The translations under genes and the position numbers were made by a program. A model generated the notes under the pieces. It saw only the letters and a program-made list of their open reading frames with translations. It ran no database searches and had not been told where the DNA came from. Positions 31,889-40,807 of a stretch of 64,000 bases of DNA are shown here, in pieces (within the stretch, counting starts at the first letter, position 1; each line of letters starts with the position of its first letter). The stretch comes from Streptomyces sp. BHT-5-2. GTDB lineage: Bacteria; Actinomycetota; Actinomycetes; Streptomycetales; Streptomycetaceae. The stretch is from positions 4,650,001 through 4,714,000 of the forward strand of contig NZ_CP081496.1 in NCBI RefSeq assembly GCF_019774615.1, written 5' to 3'.

Positions 31889-33033
31889 CCGCCTACCTCT
31901 CCCAGGACGAGATCCGCCGGCTGCTGGACACCGCGCTGGAGTGCGGGCTGACCGATCCCACCGTCCGCCCGCTGCTGTTCGACGGCATCATGCCCAAGTA
32001 CCGTGCCACCCTGCCGGTGTTGGCCGCCCCGATGCACCAACTCCACTCCGATCTGGCCCGGATGAACGCCGTGGAACGGCTGGTGGACGGCTCGGTCCCG
32101 CTGGAGATCTGGCTGCGCAACGCGGTGGCGCAGACCATCGAGGCCGAGCCGCTGAAGGTCCTCCAGCACGCGCTGGACGAGGTGGCCCGGCGTGCCGGCG
32201 GCGAACCCGACGTGCTGGCCGACCTCCCGGCGCCCGAGCTGAAGGAGCAGATCGTCCACCGCGACGACACCGTCCCGATCGGCTTCCTGCACGGCGGCGA
32301 CCTGGCCGGCACCGCGGTCGCCCGGCTGAAGGTGCCGCCGTACCAGGACGGCGCACCGATGCAGCCCAACGGCTTCCCGCACGCCGGCACCGGCTGGCTG
32401 ATCGGCCCCGCCCTGCTGATGACCAACCACCATGTGGTCAACGCCCGTACCGGGAGCGGCGCCGAGCGTCCCCTGGCCGCCCCGGAGGACCTGCGGCTCC
32501 AGGCCCGGCACACCCGCGCCCGCTTCGGCTACGACAGCGACGCCGGCGACCTCGACGACTCCGCCGCCGAGGAGGCCGAGGTGGCCGAACTCGCCGCCGC
32601 CGACCCGGAGCTGGACTACGCGGTGCTGCGGCTGTCCGCCGCGCCCGACCGCCCGGTGCTGAAGCTGGCCCGGCGGCCGCTGCTGGTCGCCGACGGCGAC
32701 TGTGTGGCGGTCAACATCATCCAGCACCCCGGCGGCCAGTCGAAGCGGGTGGCGCTGCGCAACAACCTGGTCTACGAGGCGGACGAGCAGGACGTCCGCT
32801 ACTTCACCGACACCCGCGGCGGCTCCTCCGGCTCCCCCGTCCTGACCGACGACTGGCGGGTGGTGGCGCTGCACCGCGGGACCCGGCGGGTGGAGAACGT
32901 GCTGTTCCAGGGGCAGACGACCGCGTTCGTCAACGTCGGCACCCAGATGACCAGCGTGCTGCGCCACCTGGAGACCCATGCCCCCGACGTCCACGCCGAG
33001 ATCACCGCGGCGCAGGGCGACGGACGGGGCTGA
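31885..33033 (+). CDS. Trypsin-like serine protease with N-terminal adaptor domain
   Basis: A 382-aa protein with no signal peptide, so cytosolic. Residues 1-105 are helical (LSQDEIRRLLDTALECGLTD; LVDGSVPLEIWLRNAV) and resemble effector-associated adaptor domains. Residues 125-355 are a chymotrypsin/HtrA-fold protease with a full triad: His183 (LLMTNHHVV), Asp244 (ELDYAVLRL) and Ser315 (TRGGSSGSPVL). The oxyanion and substrate strands VAVNIIQHPGGQ and WRVVALHRG are present. The start ATG overlaps the STAND stop (ATGA). It is the likely executor activated by the upstream NTPases. Confidence 0.9.
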   Translation: MTAYLSQDEIRRLLDTALECGLTDPTVRPLLFDGIMPKYRATLPVLAAPMHQLHSDLARMNAVERLVDGSVPLEIWLRNAVAQTIEAEPLKVLQHALDEVARRAGGEPDVLADLPAPELKEQIVHRDDTVPIGFLHGGDLAGTAVARLKVPPYQDGAPMQPNGFPHAGTGWLIGPALLMTNHHVVNARTGSGAERPLAAPEDLRLQARHTRARFGYDSDAGDLDDSAAEEAEVAELAAADPELDYAVLRLSAAPDRPVLKLARRPLLVADGDCVAVNIIQHPGGQSKRVALRNNLVYEADEQDVRYFTDTRGGSSGSPVLTDDWRVVALHRGTRRVENVLFQGQTTAFVNVGTQMTSVLRHLETHAPDVHAEITAAQGDGRG

Positions 33034-33083
33034 GCCCGGCCGACCGGCGCCGCGGCCCGGCCGACCCGACCGAGGAGGACGAG

Positions 33084-34154
33084 ATGGAAAAGCGGAGCCG
33101 ATCCCCGGTGGCGACCGGGCCGGAGCGGGTCTTCTCCGATCTGCGCGCGGTGGCGGCGCGGGTGCGGGGCCAACTGTCCTGGGAAGAGCCCGAATCCGCC
33201 GTCGAGCTGCCCGCCGACGAACAGCCGGCCGGGCAGATCTCGCAGTACGCCCGGCAGGAGCGCACCCGGGTGCTGTCGGCCGGCGCCAGCGGTCTGGAGA
33301 AGCTCGCCGAGGGCCGGGCGGACGAGATCAGCGACGACGAGTCCTTCGGGATGGAGGCGATCGTCCTGCTGGAGGGGCGCCCGGCCATCCTCGTCCGGCA
33401 GCACGACTTCCCCTCGCAGCAGGGCGACTGGGCGGTGCTGGACGCCCACCGGGCGGCGATCCGGGACTCGCTGGCCCGAGTCGGCCGGGTGGAGGTCTCC
33501 GGGCACCTCAGGCTGGACTGGCTGGGGACGGGCTTCCTGGTCGGGCCCGAGACGGTGATGACCAACCGCCATGTGGCGGTGGAGTTCGCCCGCAGCGCCG
33601 GCGAGGGCTGGGTGTTCCAGCAGGGGCTGGGCGCCGCGCTGGACATGGGCGAGGAGTACGAAGCCGGCCCGAAGCCCGTCGACGGCGGGCCTTCCTACGA
33701 GGTCACCGAGGTCCTGGGCATCCACGAGGACGCCGATCTCGCCCTGTTGCGGATCGCCCCGTACCTCGGCGGCAGTGCGCTGCCCACTCCCCTGGCGGTG
33801 GCCGCGGACGCGCCCGCGGACCTGCCGGGCCACCCCGTCTACTGCGTCGGCTATCCCGCCTGGGACGGCCGTCGCAACGAACCGGAGTCCATGCGCCGGA
33901 TCTTCATGGACGTCTACAACGTCAAGCGCCTCCAGCCGGGTACGACCACGGGACTGGAGCCGGAAGGGAATGTGATGCGCCACGACTGCTCGACCCTGGG
34001 GGGCAACAGCGGCTCCCCGGTCATCGACCTCACCGACCACCGCGTCCTCGGCCTGCACTTCGGCGGCCGGTACGGACTGGGCAACTACGCCGTACCGCTG
34101 TGGCAGCTGGTGGAGGATCCGCTGCTGGTGCGGGGGGAGGTCAACTTCGTATGA
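33084..34154 (+). CDS. Second trypsin-like serine protease
   Basis: A 356-aa cytosolic protease without a signal peptide. A helical, acidic N-terminal region (about 1-130: RVFSDLRAVAARVRGQLSWE; YARQERTRVLSAGASGLEKL) precedes a V8/HtrA-like domain. The triad is complete: His163 (TVMTNRHVAVEF), Asp218 (DADLALLRI) and Ser309 (TLGGNSGSPVIDL). This N-terminus differs from that of the first protease. GAGGAGGACGAG precedes the ATG at 33084, 50 bases after the first protease. The next gene starts inside its stop (ATGA at 34151). Confidence 0.9.
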   Translation: MEKRSRSPVATGPERVFSDLRAVAARVRGQLSWEEPESAVELPADEQPAGQISQYARQERTRVLSAGASGLEKLAEGRADEISDDESFGMEAIVLLEGRPAILVRQHDFPSQQGDWAVLDAHRAAIRDSLARVGRVEVSGHLRLDWLGTGFLVGPETVMTNRHVAVEFARSAGEGWVFQQGLGAALDMGEEYEAGPKPVDGGPSYEVTEVLGIHEDADLALLRIAPYLGGSALPTPLAVAADAPADLPGHPVYCVGYPAWDGRRNEPESMRRIFMDVYNVKRLQPGTTTGLEPEGNVMRHDCSTLGGNSGSPVIDLTDHRVLGLHFGGRYGLGNYAVPLWQLVEDPLLVRGEVNFV

Positions 34155-35233
34155 GCCTGCTTCGTGAGTACTCAGGGGACGAAGGGGACGCGGGGGCTGC
34201 GGGGGACGCGGAGAGCAGGGGTGGCGGGCGCGGCGGGGGCGCCACGGGCGGGGCACGGCTGGTGCGGGCCGACGGAGCGCTCCGGCGGCGGGCACTCCTC
34301 AAGGCGGCGCCCGCCGCCCTGCTGGGCGTCGCCGGGTGTGCGGGCGGGAAACCGGCGACGGCACCGTCGTCGGCCCGGCCGGGCGCGTCGGAGACGGCCC
34401 GGCAACTGCCCACCGTCGGGACCTGGCGGCCGAGTCCGGGCGATGTGCAGCCCGACGTGAAGGCGCGGGCCGTGGAGCTGGTCCGGGCGATCGGGGCGTG
34501 GCCCACCGGCGAACGGGACGCGGCGATGGCACGGGTCGGGGCGCTGGGACTGTCGCCGACGCTCGTCGACCAGGCGGGCGCGCTCCGGCCCGGCGGCACC
34601 GCGGCGGTCCTGGAGGTGGCGGACGCGCAGTACGGGGGCATCCTGGCGGACGCGGCGAGCGTGCTGGTGGTGTGCCGGCAGTGGGTGCAGCGGGCCGACG
34701 GCCGGGTGCTGGCGGGCGGCACGACGGTGGATGTCCGGCTGCGCCGGGCGAGCCCGCGGTGGACGGTGACGGCGCTGCACCCGGCGGCGCCCGGGGCTCC
34801 GGCGGCGGCGCCGGGCGAGGCGGCGCGGCGGGTGCTGGCCGCGGGCCCGGCGATCGAGCTGCCGCCGGCGGCGGCCGCGGACGTACGCAGCGGTGCGGTG
34901 CACACCAGTGTGCTGGAGGCGCTGTTGGAGCTGTCTCGGAAGCACCGGCTGGCGGTGAGCGTGGTGCGGTCCGGGCATCCGCTGGACGTGTTCGGGACCG
35001 ACCGGCCCAGTGATCATCCGCGCGGGCGGGCGGTCGACGTCTGGCGGATCGACGGGCATGCGGTGGTCGATCCGGCGACGCCGCGGCAGCTGGTGGAGTC
35101 GGTGATGCGCGCGGCGGCGGCCGCCGGTTCCTACAACGTCGGCGGGCCGTTCCTGCTCTCGGGCGGAACGGCCGACCAGTTCTTCTCCGACGCCACCCAC
35201 CACGACCATGTGCACATGGGCTTCCGCACCTGA
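34151..35233 (+). CDS. M15-like DD-peptidase lipoprotein
   Basis: A 360-aa probable lipoprotein. After about 45 Gly/Ala-rich residues it has RRRALLKAAPAALLGVAGC, a twin-arginine-like stretch and an AGC lipobox. The C-terminal third holds M15-peptidase zinc motifs SDHPRGRAVDV (SxHxxGxAxD) and HHDHVHMGF (HxH), so cleavage of cell-wall peptides is likely. The middle domain (about 70-220) is unrecognised. The ATG at 34151 overlaps the second protease stop. A GTG at 34262 would give a more normal signal peptide. Being exported, it may be the envelope-facing output of the block or simply co-transcribed. Confidence 0.82.
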   Translation: MSLLREYSGDEGDAGAAGDAESRGGGRGGGATGGARLVRADGALRRRALLKAAPAALLGVAGCAGGKPATAPSSARPGASETARQLPTVGTWRPSPGDVQPDVKARAVELVRAIGAWPTGERDAAMARVGALGLSPTLVDQAGALRPGGTAAVLEVADAQYGGILADAASVLVVCRQWVQRADGRVLAGGTTVDVRLRRASPRWTVTALHPAAPGAPAAAPGEAARRVLAAGPAIELPPAAAADVRSGAVHTSVLEALLELSRKHRLAVSVVRSGHPLDVFGTDRPSDHPRGRAVDVWRIDGHAVVDPATPRQLVESVMRAAAAAGSYNVGGPFLLSGGTADQFFSDATHHDHVHMGFRT

Positions 35234-35277
35234 CCCTGGCGGGCCGGCTCATGCCGCCGACGCGCCCTGACACCCCG

Positions 35278-36309
35278 TCACTTCTTCACGAACTCCGTGG
35301 TGTAGGTCCTCTTCAGATCGATCGTGGCGTTCTTGAGGTTGGGGTTGAACGCCTTGAGGACCCGCTCGACGGTGGCGGGTCCGTCGGCCGGCATCACCCC
35401 GTCCTTGGTGAACATCGGCAGGGTGTCCTTGATCGCCTTGACGTACAGCTCCTTGCCGCCCTGCGCGTAGTCGGAGGGCATCTTCGCGGCGATCTCCTCG
35501 GCGGTGTGGGTGGACATCCACTTGAGGGTCCTGACGAAGGCGTTGGCGAGCTTCTGGACGGTGTCCTTGTGGCTGTTGACCCAGTCGGTGCTCATGTAGA
35601 GGCTGGACGACGGGTAGGGGCCGCCGAGGGCCTGCTGCGAGCCCTCGGGGGTGCGCATGTCGACGAGCACCTTGCCGATGTTCTTGTCGACGACCTGGGC
35701 CACCGTCGGATCGGTCGTCATCCCGGCCTGGATCGAGCCCTGCTGCATGGCGGAGAGGAAGGTCTGGCCGGCGCCGACCGCGACCGGGGTGATCTCCTCG
35801 GGCTTCACCCCGTTCTTGACCGCCAGGTACTTGGTGAGGAAGTCGGTGGACGAGCCCAGGCCCGTGACGCCCAGCTTCTTGCCCTTGAAGTCCTTGGCGG
35901 AGGTGATCTCCGAGGCGGCCTTGTTGGCGACCACCTCCACCTCGCCGGGCGCGTGGGCGAGTTGCACCACCGACTCGACCTGCTTGTTCTTGGCCTGGAG
36001 GTCGAGGGTGTGGTCGTAGAAGCCGACCACGCCCTGGACGTCGCCGGAGAGCAGGGAGGTGGTGGCCTGGACGCCGGCGGGCTCGGTGAGCAGGGTGACG
36101 TGGAGCCCCTCGGCCTTGAAGTAGCCGAGCTGCTCGGTGAGCCGGGCCGGCAGGTAGATGACCTTGTCCAGGCCGCCCACCATGATCTGGATGCGGCCGT
36201 CCTTGTCGTCGGCGGCCGAGCCGCCGGAGGGGCCGCCGCAGGCGGTGAGGCCGGTGAGGGCGAGCGCGGTGGCGGCGAGCGCGGCCGAGATCCTGAGCGG
36301 GGTGCGCAT
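35278..36309 (-). CDS. ABC importer substrate-binding lipoprotein (NMT1/SsuA type)
   Basis: A 343-aa extracytoplasmic binding protein. MRTPLRISAALAATALALTG followed by LTACGG is a lipoprotein signal. The mature part follows the NMT1/THI5/SsuA pattern: VGGLDKVIYLPARLTEQLGY, FKAEGLHVTLLTEPAG, FKGKKLGVTGLGSSTDFLTK and AGMTTDPTVAQVV. Related systems take up sulfonates, nitrate, thiamine precursors or aromatic acids. It is the last gene of a three-gene importer operon transcribed leftward. Confidence 0.9.
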   Translation of the reverse strand: MRTPLRISAALAATALALTGLTACGGPSGGSAADDKDGRIQIMVGGLDKVIYLPARLTEQLGYFKAEGLHVTLLTEPAGVQATTSLLSGDVQGVVGFYDHTLDLQAKNKQVESVVQLAHAPGEVEVVANKAASEITSAKDFKGKKLGVTGLGSSTDFLTKYLAVKNGVKPEEITPVAVGAGQTFLSAMQQGSIQAGMTTDPTVAQVVDKNIGKVLVDMRTPEGSQQALGGPYPSSSLYMSTDWVNSHKDTVQKLANAFVRTLKWMSTHTAEEIAAKMPSDYAQGGKELYVKAIKDTLPMFTKDGVMPADGPATVERVLKAFNPNLKNATIDLKRTYTTEFVKK

Positions 36310-36359
36310 GGTCACGTCCTTGTGAGGTGGGCGGTGTGGGAGCGGGTGGGGCGAGCGGG

Positions 36360-37235
36360 TCAGCGGCCGTCGCCGGCGTCGGACGGCTTCCAGCGGAAGA
36401 GCCGCTTCTCCAGGAAGGCCAACACCCCCTCGGCGAGCAGGGCGACCACGGCGAGGATCACCATGGCGGCGTAGACACCGGCGGCGTTGAAGGTGCCCTG
36501 GGAGGCCGAGACCAGCAGGCCCAGGCCCTTGGTCGCGCCGATGTACTCGCCGACGATGGCGCCGATCAGCGCGAAGCCGAAGCTGACGTGCAGGCTGGTG
36601 AAGATCCAGGAGGTGGCGGCGGGGATGACGACCTGGAAGGTGACCTGGCGGTTGCCGGCGCCCAGGATGCGGGAGTTGGCCACCAGGTTGCGGTCGACCT
36701 CGCGGGCGCCCTGGAAGGCGTTGAAGAAGACCGGGAAGAAGACCAGGACGACGGCGGAGGCCACCTTGGAGGCCGGTCCGAGGCCGAACCAGATGAGGAA
36801 GATGGGAGCGAGGACGATCCGCGGCAGGGCGTTGAGGACCTTGATGAACGGGCCGAGCACATCGGCGAGGAAACGGATCCGGCCGAGCGCGATACCGAAG
36901 ACGACACCACCGAGGACGCCGATGACCCAGCCGAGGAGCGCCTCGTAGAGCGTGTACCAGATCTGTTCCAGGAGGGGGCCCTGCGGGGTGCCGTTGACCG
37001 CCCACTGGGTGATCTGGTCCCAGATCTTCGAGGGCATGGAGAAGTAGAACGGGTCGATGACAGCCGCGCGGGCCAGCAACTCCCACAGGCCGAGCAGCCC
37101 GACCAGGAGGGCGACCCGGGTGCCGTGGACCAGGAGCCTGTGGTTGCGGGCGGCGCGGGCGCGGGCCCGGCTGCGCTCGCCCGGGACGCCGGCCTTCGCT
37201 CCGGCGGCCGGTGCGGTGACGGTCTCAGGCGACAT
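36360..37235 (-). CDS. ABC importer permease (NMT1/SsuC type)
   Basis: A 291-aa inner-membrane permease with about six helices. The cytoplasmic EAA-type loop appears as NLVANSRILGAGNRQVTFQV and the end of the family block as VIPAATSWIFTSLHVSFGFA. The ATG at 37235 is chosen because GAGAGGGG lies at proper distance; a GTG at 37244 is an alternative. Its start overlaps the ATP-binding gene's stop by 11 bases, so the two are coupled. Confidence 0.9.
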   Translation of the reverse strand: MSPETVTAPAAGAKAGVPGERSRARARAARNHRLLVHGTRVALLVGLLGLWELLARAAVIDPFYFSMPSKIWDQITQWAVNGTPQGPLLEQIWYTLYEALLGWVIGVLGGVVFGIALGRIRFLADVLGPFIKVLNALPRIVLAPIFLIWFGLGPASKVASAVVLVFFPVFFNAFQGAREVDRNLVANSRILGAGNRQVTFQVVIPAATSWIFTSLHVSFGFALIGAIVGEYIGATKGLGLLVSASQGTFNAAGVYAAMVILAVVALLAEGVLAFLEKRLFRWKPSDAGDGR

Positions 37236-38040
37236 GGGCGGCACCCCTCTCGCGGGTGATGCGGACCTCTTCGCCGAGCGAGGACCAGATCTCCCGGTAG
37301 ATCTCGACGAAGCGCGGCTCCAGCCGCACCGCCTCGACCCGGCGGGGCCGCGGCAGGTCGATGGCGAAGACCTCCTTGACGGTGGCGGGGCCGGCGGTCA
37401 TCACCACGACCTTGTCGGCCAGGGCGATCGACTCCTCCAGGTCGTGGGTGACGAAGACGACGGAGGCGCCGGTGCCGGACCACAGGTCGAGGAGCTCGTC
37501 CGACATCAGGGCCCGGGTCTGCACGTCGAGCGCGGAGAACGGCTCGTCCATCAGCAGGATCTCGGGGTCGTTGACGAAGGTCGCGGCGAGGGCGACGCGC
37601 TTGCGCTGGCCGCCGGAGAGCTGGTGCGGGTAGCGGTCCTCGAAGGCGGCGAGGCCGACCCGGGCGAGCCACTCGCGGGCCCGCTCCCTGGCCTCGGCCT
37701 TGGACACGCCGCGGAAGCGCGGGCCGGCCATGACGTTGGAGAGCACGGTACGCCAGGGGAAGACGGCGTCCTGCTGGAAGACGAAGCCGACCTTGTCGCC
37801 GATGCCGCGGACCGGCTCGCCGGCCACCAGCACCTCGCCCTCGGTGGGCTCGTCCAGACCGCTCACCAGCGTCAGGGTCGTGGACTTACCGCATCCGGTG
37901 GGCCCGACCACGGCGACGAACTCGCCGCGGCCGACGGTCAGGTCCAGGTCCCGGACAGCGGTGTGCAGACCGCCCGAGGGGGTGCGGAAGGTCTTGCTCG
38001 CTCCCCGTAGCTCGATGGCGGGGCTCGTGTTGCTGTTCAT
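37225..38040 (-). CDS. ABC importer ATP-binding protein (NMT1/SsuB type)
   Basis: A 271-aa ATPase. Walker A is VVGPTGCGKSTTLTLVSG, the Q-loop VFQQDAVFPWRTV, the signature LSGGQRKRVALAATF, Walker B ILLMDEPFSALD, and the switch His VTHDLEE. These residues fit the nitrate/sulfonate/taurine importer group. The ATG at 38040 is used; no ribosome site is seen, so the message may be leaderless. It is the first gene of the operon and is divergent from the sensor kinase, which is its likely regulator. Confidence 0.92.
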   Translation of the reverse strand: MNSNTSPAIELRGASKTFRTPSGGLHTAVRDLDLTVGRGEFVAVVGPTGCGKSTTLTLVSGLDEPTEGEVLVAGEPVRGIGDKVGFVFQQDAVFPWRTVLSNVMAGPRFRGVSKAEARERAREWLARVGLAAFEDRYPHQLSGGQRKRVALAATFVNDPEILLMDEPFSALDVQTRALMSDELLDLWSGTGASVVFVTHDLEESIALADKVVVMTAGPATVKEVFAIDLPRPRRVEAVRLEPRFVEIYREIWSSLGEEVRITRERGAAHVA

Positions 38041-38266
38041 GGACCGGGAGGCTAGGAGTGGGCCGGGCCACAGCGGCAGCCTTGTGGGCGCAAGCTGCCT
38101 TTCTGTGCGCAAACCCTGTTGTGCCCATTCTGCTCACGCTAGAACAGGCCAGTGTCAGGCGGGGGCTGGGCAACAGGCCCACGGCGGCATACGTTGCGTT
38201 GACACCAGATCAACCGGAAGAGTCGATTCCGCAACACGCGGAGGGCGGCCGAGACGAGGGAGAGCG

Positions 38267-39901
38267 ATGCGGATCCACTGGCCCCGTCGCGTCTTCGCAC
38301 AGGTACTGACCGCCCAACTGGCCATCACCACCGGCGTGATGGTGCTGGCCACCGGCCTGTTCCTGGCCCCGCTCGGCCACTCCCTGGACGACCAGGCGAT
38401 GCGCCGGGCGCTGGCCATCGCCCAGACCGCGGCCACCGACCCGGAACTGTCCCACGGCGTGCAGGCCACCACCCCGGGCCCGCACGGCCCCGTGCAGTCC
38501 GCCGCGGAACGGATCCGGCGGGCCACCGGCGCGCTGTACGTCGTCGTGATGGACACCCGCGGGGTCCGCTGGTCGCACACCAACGCCGACGAGATCGGCC
38601 ACCACGTCTCCACCGACCCCAGCCGGACGCTGGCCGGCCAGGAGGTCCGCCAGATCGACACCGGCACGCTGGGCCGCTCGGCCCGCGCGAAGGTGCCGCT
38701 GCGCGACGCCGGCGGCACGATCGTCGGCGCGGTCTCGGTCGGCATCGCCTACGACAGCGTGCACGGGCTGCTGCTCGGCGCCATCCCGGGACTGCTGCGG
38801 TACGCGGGCGCGGCGCTGGCGGCCGGGGTGCTGGCCGCGGTGGTGGTCGCCCGGAGCCTGCGCCGCCGTACCCACGGCGTGGCCACCGCGGACATCTCCG
38901 CGCTGCTGGACGAGCGGGAGGCGATGCTGCACGGCATCCGGGAGGGCGTGGTGGCCTTCGACCCGCGGGGCCGGATCCGGCTGGTGAACGACGAGGCACA
39001 GCGGCTGCTGGGCATCGGCGCGGACACCGCCGGCCGGGACCTGGACGAGGTGCTGCCGCCCGGCCGCACCACCGACGTGCTGGCCGGCCGGGTCGCCGGC
39101 GGCGACCTGCTGGCGATCAGCGGCGGCCGGGTCCTGGTGGCCAACCGCGTCCCGACCCGGGACGGCGGCGCGGTGGTGACCCTGCGGGACCGCACCGAAC
39201 TGGAGCTCCTGGGCCGGGAACTGGACAGTACCCAGGGCCTGTTGGACGCGCTGCGCGCCCAGGACCACGAGCACGCCAACCAACTGCACACCGTGCGCGG
39301 ACTGCTCGAACTGGGCCGCTACGACATGGCGGTGGAGTTCGTCGCCGAGGTCGCCAGCGCGCAGCGCGCCTCCGCGGAGCAGATCGCCGAGCGGGTGCAC
39401 GACCCGCTGCTGTCCGCGCTGCTGGTCGGCAAGGCCGCGATCGCGGCCGAGCGCGGCGTCTCCCTGCGGATCTCGGACGCCACGCTGCTGCCGGACGCGG
39501 TGGTGGACCCGCGCGACCTGGTCACCGTGCTGGGCAACCTCCTCGACAACGCACTGGACGCCACCGCCGAACGCCGCGCCGCCGAACCGTTCGTCGAGGT
39601 GGAACTGCGCGCCGAGGGCACCACCGCGGTCGTCCGGGTCGGCGACACCGGGCCCGGTGTGCCGCCCGAGCTGCGGGACCGGATCTTCGCCGAGGGCTGG
39701 TCCACCAAGAGCGCCACCGTCGCCTCCCGCGGCCGGGGCATCGGCCTGGCCCTGGTGCGCCGGCTGGCCGAGCGCTACGGCGGGATGGCCCGGGTCACCG
39801 CCCGCGCGGGCGGCGGCGCGCTCTTCACCGTCGTCCTGCCCGAAGCCCTGGCCCCCTCCTCGCCCGCACGTCAACTCACGGCCACAGGAGAATCCCCGTG
39901 A
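38267..39901 (+). CDS. CitA/DcuS-like sensor histidine kinase
   Basis: A 544-aa membrane sensor. A first helix (about 9-33), an extracytoplasmic sCache-like domain (LALGHSLDD-type start to about 165, with YVVVMDTRGVRWSHTNADEI) and a second helix (about 168-190) precede a PAS domain (REGVVAFDPRGRIRLVNDEA). The dimerisation helix is QDHEHANQLHTVRGLLELGR, with the phospho-acceptor His in the HANQLH context. The ATPase domain has NLLDNALDAT, GDTGPGVPPE and STKSATVASRGRGIGLAL. GAGGGAG precedes the ATG at 38267. This class senses small carboxylates outside the cell. It overlaps the response regulator by 4 bases (GTGA). Confidence 0.93.
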   Translation: MRIHWPRRVFAQVLTAQLAITTGVMVLATGLFLAPLGHSLDDQAMRRALAIAQTAATDPELSHGVQATTPGPHGPVQSAAERIRRATGALYVVVMDTRGVRWSHTNADEIGHHVSTDPSRTLAGQEVRQIDTGTLGRSARAKVPLRDAGGTIVGAVSVGIAYDSVHGLLLGAIPGLLRYAGAALAAGVLAAVVVARSLRRRTHGVATADISALLDEREAMLHGIREGVVAFDPRGRIRLVNDEAQRLLGIGADTAGRDLDEVLPPGRTTDVLAGRVAGGDLLAISGGRVLVANRVPTRDGGAVVTLRDRTELELLGRELDSTQGLLDALRAQDHEHANQLHTVRGLLELGRYDMAVEFVAEVASAQRASAEQIAERVHDPLLSALLVGKAAIAAERGVSLRISDATLLPDAVVDPRDLVTVLGNLLDNALDATAERRAAEPFVEVELRAEGTTAVVRVGDTGPGVPPELRDRIFAEGWSTKSATVASRGRGIGLALVRRLAERYGGMARVTARAGGGALFTVVLPEALAPSSPARQLTATGESP

Positions 39902-40590
39902 TCGATGTCCTCGTCGTGGACGACGACTTCCGCGTCGCCGAGATCAACGCCGCGTACGTGTCCCAGATACCCGGCTTCCGGGTCGCCGGCCGCGCGCACA
40001 GCGCGGCCCAGGCACTGGCCACCCTGGAGCGTCTGCCCGTCGACCTGGTGCTGCTCGACCACTACTTGCCGGACGAGACGGGCCTGACCCTGGTACGGCG
40101 GATGCACCAGATGGGCCACCACTCCGACGTGATCATGGTGACCGCGGCCCGCGACGTCGCCACCGTGCAGGCGGCCATGCGCTACGGCGCACTCCAATAC
40201 CTGGTCAAACCCTTCGGCTTCGCGGGGCTGCGCGCCAAGCTGGACGCCTACGCGGCCCTCCGCCGCACCGTCGAGGGCGTCGGCGGCCGCGGCGAGGCCG
40301 GCCAGGAACAGGTCGACCGGATCTTCGCCGCCCTCCGCACCCCGGACTCCCCCCGCACCGAACTCCCCAAGGGCCACTCGGCGGCAACCGTCGACCTGAT
40401 CCGCCGCACCCTCGACGAGGCCGGACTCCCCCTCTCCGCCCACCAGGTGGCCGAACGCGCCGGCGTCAGCCGCTCCACCGCCCAGCGCTACCTCAAACAC
40501 CTGGAACGCACCGGCCACATCAACCTCACCCTCAAATACGGCGACACCGGCCGCCCGGAACACCGCTACGCCTGGACTCGGGCGAGCTAG
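39898..40590 (+). CDS. CitB/DcuR-like response regulator
   Basis: A 230-aa regulator with a receiver domain (VLVVDDDFRVAEINAAYVSQ; phospho-acceptor in VLLDHYLPDETG; conserved Lys in YLVKPFGFAG). A C-terminal helix-turn-helix follows (LSAHQVAERAGVSRSTAQRY). The GTG at 39898 overlaps the kinase stop, so the pair is co-translated. It probably controls the divergent NMT1-type importer operon, since no other transporter is nearby. Confidence 0.93.
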   Translation: MIDVLVVDDDFRVAEINAAYVSQIPGFRVAGRAHSAAQALATLERLPVDLVLLDHYLPDETGLTLVRRMHQMGHHSDVIMVTAARDVATVQAAMRYGALQYLVKPFGFAGLRAKLDAYAALRRTVEGVGGRGEAGQEQVDRIFAALRTPDSPRTELPKGHSAATVDLIRRTLDEAGLPLSAHQVAERAGVSRSTAQRYLKHLERTGHINLTLKYGDTGRPEHRYAWTRAS

Positions 40591-40663
40591 TGCGTCCGAC
40601 GGGGCAGGCGCCGGACGCTCACCACACCGCCCTCGTCGGGCACTTGGGACGGCGGAGGTGCAG

Positions 40664-40690
40664 GGCAAGGTACCGATCAGGTACCTTGCC
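40664..40690. promoter_or_regulatory. Perfect 11-bp palindrome
   Basis: GGCAAGGTACC (40664-40674), 5 bases (GATCA), then GGTACCTTGCC (40680-40690). No T-run follows. It could terminate the two-component operon or be an operator for the downstream Doc-like gene, whose start lies 118 bases on. Confidence 0.6.
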
Positions 40691-40714
40691 GTCATGCCTT
40701 CGGCGAGCGGGGCG

Positions 40715-40792
40715 TTGCCGGACGACGGCATGAGTACGGCGTGAGTACGGCATGAATACGGCATGAGTGTTGACGGACGACGGCATGAGTGA
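40715..40792 (+). repeat. 11-bp repeat array upstream of the Doc-like gene
   Basis: GGCATGAGTAC-like units start at 40727, 40738, 40749, 40760 and 40782. Two 22-bp copies of GTTGNCGGACGACGGCATG (40715-40736 and 40770-40791, one mismatch) are 55 bases apart, exactly five periods. The array lies in the leader or promoter of the gene at 40808. Confidence 0.85.
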
Positions 40793-40807
40793 GGTCCGCA
40801 CCGCCCG

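Noticed and set aside
40715..40792. CRISPR array or integron-like site
   Set aside because: The 11-bp period has no spacers and no cas or integrase gene is adjacent.
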